Made by a program: the position numbers and the translations under genes | Part shown: piece by piece, positions 57,696-64,000 of the stretch | Layout: every line of letters begins with the position of its first letter | Numbering within the stretch: position 1 is the stretch's first letter | Notes under the pieces: model-generated | The model's database searches: none | What the model was told of the DNA's origin: nothing | Seen by the model: the letters and a program-made list of their open reading frames with translations, nothing else | NCBI RefSeq assembly: GCF_900129575.1 | Contig: NZ_FQWE01000010.1 | Coordinates: 1 to 64,000 of the forward strand | Length of the DNA stretch: 64,000 bases | Reading direction: 5' to 3' | Origin: Flavobacterium segetis | Lineage (GTDB): Bacteria; Bacteroidota; Bacteroidia; Flavobacteriales; Flavobacteriaceae

Positions 57696-59957
57696 ATGGC
57701 TTTTGATATAGAAATGATTAAAAAAGTGTATGCCAACATGACAAGTCGTGTTGATGCAGCGCGTGATATAGTTGGTAGACCGCTTACTCTAACGGAGAAA
57801 ATTTTATACAACCATTTATGGGATGGAATGCCAACTCATGCTTTTAAAAGAGGAGTTGATTACGTAGATTTTGCTCCAGACAGAGTCGCTTGTCAAGATG
57901 CTACGGCTCAAATGGCATTGTTGCAATTTATGCATGCGGGAAAAGCAAAAGTGGCTGTTCCAACGACCGTTCATTGTGATCACTTGATTCAAGCAAAAGT
58001 AGATGCTGTTACTGATTTGGCTCGAGCCAAAACACAAAGTAATGAAGTATTTGAATTTCTATCGTCTGTTTCTAATAAGTATGGTATTGGTTTCTGGAGA
58101 CCAGGAGCCGGAATTATACACCAAGTAGTATTAGAAAATTATGCGTTTCCCGGCGGAATGATGATTGGTACTGATTCTCACACTGTAAACGCAGGAGGTT
58201 TAGGAATGGTAGCAATTGGTGTAGGTGGTGCTGATGCGGTTGATGTAATGTCCGGAATGGCATGGGAATTAAAATTTCCAAAACTAATAGGAGTAAAATT
58301 AACGGGAAAATTATCAGGTTGGACTGCTCCAAAAGATGTGATTTTAAAAGTCGCTGGAATTCTTACTGTAAAAGGAGGAACAGGTGCAATTGTCGAATAC
58401 TTTGGAGAAGGAGCGACGGCTATGTCATGTACGGGAAAAGGAACTATTTGTAATATGGGTGCCGAAATTGGCGCTACAACCTCTACATTTGGTTATGATG
58501 CTTCAATGGGGCGTTATTTACGCTCGACGGATAGGGCAGATGTTGCGGATGAAGCTGATAAAATTGCGTCTTACTTAACTGGAGATCCAGAAGTTTATGC
58601 AAATCCAGAAATCTATTTTGATCAAGTGATAGAAATTAATTTAGATGAATTAGAACCACATTTAAATGGACCTTTTACACCAGACTTAGCTACACCAATT
58701 TCTAAAATGAAAGAGGAAGCAATCAAAAATAATTGGCCACTTAATATCCAAGTTGCGTTAATAGGTTCATGTACAAACTCTTCCTACGAGGATATTGCTC
58801 GTGCATCATCAATTGCGAAACAAGTCATAGATAAAAAGTTAAAAATAAAATCAGAATTTACGATAACCCCAGGTTCTGAATTAGTTCGCTATACAATTGA
58901 ACGCGATGGGTTTATTGATATTTTTGACAAAATGGGTGCTACCGTGTTTGCAAATGCTTGTGGTCCTTGCATCGGAATGTGGGATAGAGAAGGTGCCGAG
59001 AAAGAAGAGCGTAATACAATTGTTCACTCTTTCAACCGTAACTTTTCAAAACGTGCCGACGGAAATCCAAATACTTTGGCTTTTGTAGGCTCACCTGAGT
59101 TGATTACGGCCTTAGCAATTGCTGGTGATTTAGGATTTAATCCTATGACAGATACCTTAATTAATGAGGATGGGGAAGAGGTTAGATTGGAAGCACCAAC
59201 AGGAAATGAATTACCCCCGCGAGGTTTTGATGTAGAAGATCCAGGTTTTCAAGCTCCAGCGGTCGACGGTTCTGGTATAGTGGTTTCTGTGAGTCCATCT
59301 TCAGAACGATTACAATTATTAGAACCATTCTTACCTTGGGATGGCAAAAATATTAAGGGTGCAAAATTGCTGATCAAAGCGTTCGGAAAATGTACAACGG
59401 ATCACATCTCTATGGCTGGACCGTGGCTGCGTTTCCGGGGACACTTAGATAACATTTCAAATAATATGTTAATTGGTGCAATTAATGCCTTTAATCAAAA
59501 ACCCAATAAGGTTAAAAATCAGTTAACTGGTGAATACGATGCCGTTCCTGCTGTGGCAAGAGCTTACAAAGCAGCTGGAGTTCCTTCTATCGTTGTGGGA
59601 GATCATAATTACGGTGAAGGTTCTTCGCGTGAGCATGCAGCGATGGAACCCCGTTTTCTGGGTGTAATAGCCGTTATTGTGAAATCATTTGCTCGTATCC
59701 ACGAAACCAATCTTAAAAAACAAGGAATGCTAGGTTTAACCTTTGCAAACGAGATGGATTATGATAAAATACAAGAAGATGATACTATTAATTTCCTAGA
59801 TTTAGTAGAGTTTGCACCAGCGAAGCCACTAACATTGGAATTTGTTCACGCTGATGGAACTTCTGATGTAATTATGGCTAATCATACCTATAATAAAGGA
59901 CAAATAGGCTGGTTCGTGGCCGGTTCGGCTTTAAATTTAATTGCAGCTGAGGCGTAA
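57696..59957 (+). CDS. Aconitate hydratase, mitochondrial type
   Basis: 753 aa, the length of mitochondrial-type aconitases. Ligand regions [14 protein letters not shown] near 350-363 and [10 protein letters not shown] near 417-426; C-terminal swivel domain with [17 protein letters not shown]. Same reaction as AcnB. Transcribed alone after the acnB terminator, with its own terminator downstream. Confidence 0.95.
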   Translation: MAFDIEMIKKVYANMTSRVDAARDIVGRPLTLTEKILYNHLWDGMPTHAFKRGVDYVDFAPDRVACQDATAQMALLQFMHAGKAKVAVPTTVHCDHLIQAKVDAVTDLARAKTQSNEVFEFLSSVSNKYGIGFWRPGAGIIHQVVLENYAFPGGMMIGTDSHTVNAGGLGMVAIGVGGADAVDVMSGMAWELKFPKLIGVKLTGKLSGWTAPKDVILKVAGILTVKGGTGAIVEYFGEGATAMSCTGKGTICNMGAEIGATTSTFGYDASMGRYLRSTDRADVADEADKIASYLTGDPEVYANPEIYFDQVIEINLDELEPHLNGPFTPDLATPISKMKEEAIKNNWPLNIQVALIGSCTNSSYEDIARASSIAKQVIDKKLKIKSEFTITPGSELVRYTIERDGFIDIFDKMGATVFANACGPCIGMWDREGAEKEERNTIVHSFNRNFSKRADGNPNTLAFVGSPELITALAIAGDLGFNPMTDTLINEDGEEVRLEAPTGNELPPRGFDVEDPGFQAPAVDGSGIVVSVSPSSERLQLLEPFLPWDGKNIKGAKLLIKAFGKCTTDHISMAGPWLRFRGHLDNISNNMLIGAINAFNQKPNKVKNQLTGEYDAVPAVARAYKAAGVPSIVVGDHNYGEGSSREHAAMEPRFLGVIAVIVKSFARIHETNLKKQGMLGLTFANEMDYDKIQEDDTINFLDLVEFAPAKPLTLEFVHADGTSDVIMANHTYNKGQIGWFVAGSALNLIAAEA

Positions 59958-59999
59958 ATCCTAGTATTGTAGTTTAGAGAATTATTAATAATAGATCTT

Positions 60000-60057
60000 A
60001 AGTGTTTAATGATTATTTCAATATTTTATTGATCTAATTATTAAACACTTTTTTTAA
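60000..60057 (+). terminator. Terminator after the second aconitase
   Basis: AAGTGTTTAAT/ATTAAACACTT, 11 perfect pairs with a long 29-nt loop, followed by seven T residues. Confidence 0.75.
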
Positions 60058-60540
60058 AGTAGCATTTAAAAATTTCTTGATCTTATTCTACCTCTATATT
60101 CTAATTGGGGTATCAATAAAAAAATTTCAGTAAGAAAATAGAAAAATGTACTCAGAGTTGTGCTCGCGATTTAGATCATAATTATAAGTTAGAAATTTTA
60201 AATCTTTAATTAGCTATGTTTTGAAACAGTTACATTTTCAATCCAAATCCCTATGTTATTCTTAAAATTTTCTAAAATTTAAGAATTCTATAAATAGTAG
60301 AGAATCAAACAATTATATAATTTTTTTAAAAAATTATGAAACTAATTTGCTTTTTTTTTATTAATTATCTGTATTTTAGCATTATGTAGATATTTTGATT
60401 CATTAGTTATAAGTAAATTTTGCTTGAATTTGTAATTTTATCTACTGCTATCATTAATATGAAACACTAAATTGTAGAATAACAAAAACAAGATCCATTT
60501 AAAGCTGACACTTTTAGCTGGGATAAAAATTTAAAATTAT
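60058..60540. other. Intergenic, no gene seen
   Basis: About 480 bp of very AT-rich sequence before the LysM gene. No supported frame and no clear promoter match. Confidence 0.4.
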
Positions 60541-61809
60541 ATGAATCAAGTACTGAAATTTTTAATTGTAATACTAATATTAAGTAGCTCGAGCGTATAT
60601 TCACAGCAAAAAAAATCTAAAAATAAAATAAGCAGTAGAGAGATTATGTCAATCAATAGCCATCAAGTAAAAGCTAAGGAAACACTCTACGGAATTGCAA
60701 AACAATACAAAATTACCGTTAATGAATTAAAAGGTTTGAATCCAGAACTTGCCTCCTCAGATTTAAAAATCGGTCAAAAAATAATAATTTCAAGTAATAG
60801 TAATTTTCAAGAAGTTGTCAACGTTTTAGACACAGCAGTTAAAAATAAGCAAAATGACTTAAAAGAGAGTGATGATGTGAACGGTGATTTTATAGTTTGG
60901 GAAGTTCAACCTAAAGAAAGTAAATATTCCATTACTAGAAAATATGGTATTTCTATAAAAGAATTTGATAAAGCTAATTCTAACTTAGGTATGAAACCTC
61001 TTCAAATAGGTCAGAAAGTTAATATACCAGCGCGTTTAGTAAATTTTTCCACAAACTCTAGTGTAGATGAATTCAAAGTTAAAGTCGAAACTGAAAACAC
61101 TCCCAATCAAATAGCAATAAGCGAACCTAAGACTGTTGAACAATCTTTATATGAAAAAGAAGCTTATCAGACAGTTATTATCGAAATATTACCAAAAGAA
61201 ACTAAATATGGAATTGCAAAAAAATATGGTTTAACAGTAACAGAATTAGAGAAACAAAATCCTAAGATAAAAAACAAGCTTATCGTAGGACAGCAAATTA
61301 GCATTACTTCTAAACATATTGAAAAAAACACGAACGAAATCGCAAACGTAGAAAGTGATAGCAATGATGAAATAAAAACAAGCAAAATTGATTTTAATAA
61401 TGGGACAAGTTCAAAATTCAGCAGTGAATTCGTAGATCAATTAATTGATTTAGCTTCTGATAATATTGGAACGCGCTACCGCACTGGTGGAACTTCTAAA
61501 TCTGGCTTTGATTGCTCTGGTTTGATGCTTACAACTTTTGGAGCATTTGACATAAAATTACCAAGAACATCAAGGGAACAGTCAGCTGTAGGAACAATAG
61601 TTAGTACAGAGGAAGCTCAAAAAGGTGATTTAATATTCTTTAAAACGAATGGTCGTAGACAAATAAATCACGTAGGCATGGTAGTTGAGGTTAATGCTGA
61701 TGAAATTAAATTTATTCATTCTTCAACAAGTAATGGTGTTATCATTTCTTCTACAAAGGAAAGATATTACGGAAAAAATTTTAGTCAAATAAATAGAGTT
61801 GTTCAATAG
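60541..61809 (+). CDS. LysM and NlpC/P60 peptidoglycan hydrolase
   Basis: 422 aa. Signal peptide 1-22. Three LysM repeats at about 41-84, 119-162 and 211-256 (each with a G/SITRKYG or GIAKQYK core and IGQK ending), then a C40 NlpC/P60 domain at about 295-422 with Cys325 (GFDCSGL), His377 (INHVGM) and His393 (FIHSS) as the likely catalytic set. It cuts stem peptides of the cell wall. Confidence 0.93.
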   Translation: MNQVLKFLIVILILSSSSVYSQQKKSKNKISSREIMSINSHQVKAKETLYGIAKQYKITVNELKGLNPELASSDLKIGQKIIISSNSNFQEVVNVLDTAVKNKQNDLKESDDVNGDFIVWEVQPKESKYSITRKYGISIKEFDKANSNLGMKPLQIGQKVNIPARLVNFSTNSSVDEFKVKVETENTPNQIAISEPKTVEQSLYEKEAYQTVIIEILPKETKYGIAKKYGLTVTELEKQNPKIKNKLIVGQQISITSKHIEKNTNEIANVESDSNDEIKTSKIDFNNGTSSKFSSEFVDQLIDLASDNIGTRYRTGGTSKSGFDCSGLMLTTFGAFDIKLPRTSREQSAVGTIVSTEEAQKGDLIFFKTNGRRQINHVGMVVEVNADEIKFIHSSTSNGVIISSTKERYYGKNFSQINRVVQ

Positions 61810-61825
61810 CTTTATTTAGAATTTA

Positions 61826-61862
61826 AAAGAGAAACGCTCCTAAATGGGAGCGTTTCTCTTTT
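61826..61862. terminator. Bidirectional terminator
   Basis: AAAAGAGAAACGCTCC/GGGAGCGTTTCTCTTTT, 16 pairs with a 5-nt loop, between convergent genes. Confidence 0.95.
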
Positions 61863-61866
61863 AAAC

Positions 61867-62376
61867 TTATACTATTATTTCACCTTCAGTTCCACTTACT
61901 AAATTTGTTCCAGTCACATATGATGCTGCCATTTTAATTAAATTAATCATTCGGTTTCCGTCTGTGTCCCAAAAGTATGCACTAGATGGAGTTACTTTTA
62001 TTAGTGAAATATTAGGATCATCAACACCTTTATCAAACCATATTTCTGCAGCAGGTGTCCATAATTCTTCTATTTTTGTACGATCAGTAATAATACTTGC
62101 ATCGCCATTTACAACCACGTAACTTCCTTTTCCTGGATGTGCAAAAAATAATTGAACCTTAGGATCGTTTTGTATCTCTTTATTTTTGTCACTATCTTTC
62201 TGATTAAAAAACCAAACATTTCCCTGATCACAAACTTTTATGGCGCTCATAGGTCTGGTTGTAGCTCCATCATGAGTTTTAAGACTAGTACAAAAAAGAC
62301 AAATATTTATAGCATCGACTAACTCCTTCAATTTATCTATTCCTTCAATTAAGTATTTATTTTTCGTGTCGCTCAT
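61867..62376 (-). CDS. Pyridoxamine 5'-phosphate oxidase-like general stress protein
   Basis: 169 aa from the ATG at 62376; a start 54 nt upstream would add a hydrophobic leader that does not belong to the family. ICLFCTSLKTHDGATTRPMSAIKV and VWFFNQKDSDKNKEI, PKVQLFFAHPGKGSYVVVNGDASI fit the split-barrel flavin-binding fold of the general stress protein 26 type (YdaG-like). It probably binds FMN or a related cofactor; the substrate is unknown. Confidence 0.88.
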   Translation of the reverse strand: MSDTKNKYLIEGIDKLKELVDAINICLFCTSLKTHDGATTRPMSAIKVCDQGNVWFFNQKDSDKNKEIQNDPKVQLFFAHPGKGSYVVVNGDASIITDRTKIEELWTPAAEIWFDKGVDDPNISLIKVTPSSAYFWDTDGNRMINLIKMAASYVTGTNLVSGTEGEIIV

Positions 62377-62720
62377 AATTATAAGTTTTATTACTATTAA
62401 ATTGATTAATAACAAAGTACTTAAATTCAAATGTAAATTGCGTTACACAATTAAGATTGAATGTTTCATTTTTTACATATTGCTAGTTTTTGAACATTTA
62501 AAGGTCACAATTCCGTAGAAAAAAAATTTATTGTTTAATGTGAGTTGTTAACTATGAGGTATATCAAATTTCAACGCCATAGTTTTACCTCACTATCTTA
62601 AACTGAATATTTTATACTTCTAGTTTTTACTTTAATTTCGCAAAATTAATTTTTTGTTAAATTGTTACAGCACTATCGAATATTATTCTAGTTTTGAATC
62701 TAATAATTAAATTATACTTC

Positions 62721-63725
62721 ATGAGAAAATTACTTTTTACCATATTATCATTCTTAACAATGGCTATTGCAATTGCTCAGACCAAAACAAGTTTGTTTTT
62801 TGAAGCAAATATTTCTAATAGAAACTCGGATGCGATTAGCTTTTTAGATCGAAACAACGGAAAAGAAATTAAAAAAATCACCGTTGATAAAAACGGACTT
62901 TTTAAAGATTCATTTTCAGTTGAGGAGGGATTTTATATGTTATTTGATGGTAAAGAATACACACAAATGTTTCTCAAAAACGGTTATGATTTAAAAATGA
63001 ACATGGATGCTCAAAAGTTTGATGAATCTATAGTTTATACTGGGAAAGGAGCATTAGAAAATAATGTATTAGCTCAGAATACTATCATAGATTCAAAGTA
63101 TGATTATGATACACTCCTCACTCTTCCTGAAGCAGAGTTTCTAGCAAAAATAGCTCTTAAAAAAGACGCTGATTTAGGTATTTTAAATAACAAACAATTA
63201 GATCCTAACTTTGTTTTATTACAGAAAAAGAATGTTGATCAATCTATAGTTGGACTGACTACTTTCCATCAAGAGGCAATGAAAACTAGTAAAATGAATG
63301 GTTCCATTTCTCCCACTTTTGACTATGACAATTATAGTGGAGGTAAAACTAAATTAGAAGATTTTAGGGGGAAGTACGTTTATATTGATGTTTGGGCAAC
63401 GTGGTGTGCTCCCTGTCGTGCCGAAATTCCTTTTCTAAAAAAATTAGAGGAGAAATACCATCAAAAAGATATTGTGTTCTTAAGTCTTTCTATAGACCAA
63501 GCCAAAGATGTTGAAAAATGGAAAAAGTTAATTAAAGATAAGGAGCTAGGAGGCGTTCAAGTTTTTGCAGACAATGATTGGAATTCTCAATTTATTAAAG
63601 ATTATAATATTACTGGAATTCCTAGATTTATATTAATTGATCCAAATGGTAAAATTGTCAAAGCCGATGCTCCTCGACCATCTAGTCCAAAAATTGAAGC
63701 AGAATTTGATAAGCTCTTAAAATAA
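62721..63725 (+). CDS. TlpA-like thiol-disulfide oxidoreductase
   Basis: 334 aa from the ATG at 62721. Signal peptide 1-20 (ending AIAQ). N-terminal DUF4369-like beta domain at about 21-190, then a thioredoxin fold with the redox pair Cys229/Cys232 in WATWCAPCRAEIPF and the cis-Pro in GIPRFILI. A periplasmic reductase, perhaps for cytochrome or other thiol proteins. Confidence 0.92.
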   Translation: MRKLLFTILSFLTMAIAIAQTKTSLFFEANISNRNSDAISFLDRNNGKEIKKITVDKNGLFKDSFSVEEGFYMLFDGKEYTQMFLKNGYDLKMNMDAQKFDESIVYTGKGALENNVLAQNTIIDSKYDYDTLLTLPEAEFLAKIALKKDADLGILNNKQLDPNFVLLQKKNVDQSIVGLTTFHQEAMKTSKMNGSISPTFDYDNYSGGKTKLEDFRGKYVYIDVWATWCAPCRAEIPFLKKLEEKYHQKDIVFLSLSIDQAKDVEKWKKLIKDKELGGVQVFADNDWNSQFIKDYNITGIPRFILIDPNGKIVKADAPRPSSPKIEAEFDKLLK

Positions 63726-63768
63726 AACATAAAAAAGTGCAATTTAAATGGTATTACTAAAAAAAAAT

Positions 63769-63801
63769 AAAACCACTTCGATTTATTTCTTGGTGGTTTT
63801 G
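63769..63801 (+). terminator. Terminator after the TlpA-like gene
   Basis: AAAACCAC/GTGGTTTT stem with a loop of about 16 nt and a T-containing tail. Confidence 0.7.
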
Positions 63802-63866
63802 TAATTATTACTAGAATTTTTTAAAATAGTTAATTATATGTTTGGTCTGTAGAATTGTGCATTGCC

Positions 63867-64000
63867 TTAAATATGATTCAAAACTTTATTGGTTAGTTTA
63901 ATCCATTCGTTAACGTTACCATCGTTAGTATTAATGGCAATGCTGTCATTGTTAAATGGTTTATAAGTATTTATGTTGGCACGCGAGAAAAGACCCACTG
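63867..64000 (-). CDS. C-terminal end of a gene cut by the window edge
   Basis: Open frame from the window end to a TAA at 63867-63869. The last 44 residues read GLFSRANINTYKPFNNDS and end NEWIKLTNKVLNHI. It is the only one of the three minus-strand frames without an early stop. Family not recognised from this fragment. Confidence 0.5.
   Translation of the reverse strand, partial: VGLFSRANINTYKPFNNDSIAINTNDGNVNEWIKLTNKVLNHI

Overview
The window looks like a chromosomal stretch of a Flavobacterium-type Bacteroidota. Reasons: strong AT bias, a SusC/SusD pair, few recognisable Shine-Dalgarno sites, promoters of the TAnnTTTG type, a tRNA-tuf-tRNA-Trp-secE-nusG-rplKAJL-rpoBC cluster, and families common in Flavobacteriia (DUF2851, DUF3467, putative porin, GxxExxY). 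No rRNA, CRISPR array, complete insertion sequence or full prophage is visible.

Layout. 1-3.4 kb: a four-gene minus-strand cassette (unknown protein, DUF5675 protein, two small membrane peptides, terminator) between two imperfect direct repeats. Each repeat holds a 100-bp element with inverted ends and a degenerate 7-bp tandem array. 3.5-14.1 kb: surface-polysaccharide genes. These are a small HTH-like protein, rfbD, rfbB, a GxxExxY protein, rfbA, two kinds of phosphoglycosyltransferase, a PLP sugar aminotransferase, a PglF/WbpM-like 4,6-dehydratase and a PHP-type tyrosine phosphatase. Many gaps here hold 7-bp or 10-bp tandem arrays. 14.3-21.2 kb: SusC, SusD, a leftover SusD 3' end, and a putative porin. 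21.5-31.8 kb: cystathionine beta-synthase, DUF2851, PspC-like protein, an amino acid permease, a sodium-dependent transporter with a small partner peptide missed by size cut-offs, an HhH protein, an acyl-CoA dehydrogenase and an EEP-family membrane protein.

31.8-47.4 kb is the translation/transcription core: rpsU, a tyrosine recombinase, a hibernation factor, tRNA-Thr, tRNA-Tyr, tRNA-Thr, tuf, tRNA-Trp, secE, nusG, rplK, rplA, rplJ, rplL, rpoB, rpoC and a DUF3467 gene. 47.5-64 kb: a small secreted protein, RF3, a lipoprotein alpha-amylase, a SurA-like PPIase, a MoxR ATPase, two dissimilar aconitases side by side, a LysM-NlpC/P60 hydrolase, a PNPOx-like stress protein, a TlpA-like thioredoxin and a gene cut by the window end.

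How they work together: rfbABD make dTDP-4-keto-6-deoxyglucose and its reduced product (the epimerase rfbC is not in the window). The PglF-like dehydratase and the aminotransferase fit synthesis of a UDP-amino-dideoxy sugar that the PGTs could load onto undecaprenyl phosphate. The least explained parts are the 1-3.4 kb cassette with its flanking repeats and the recurring intergenic period-7 and period-10 arrays, several of which end within 25 nt of a start codon.
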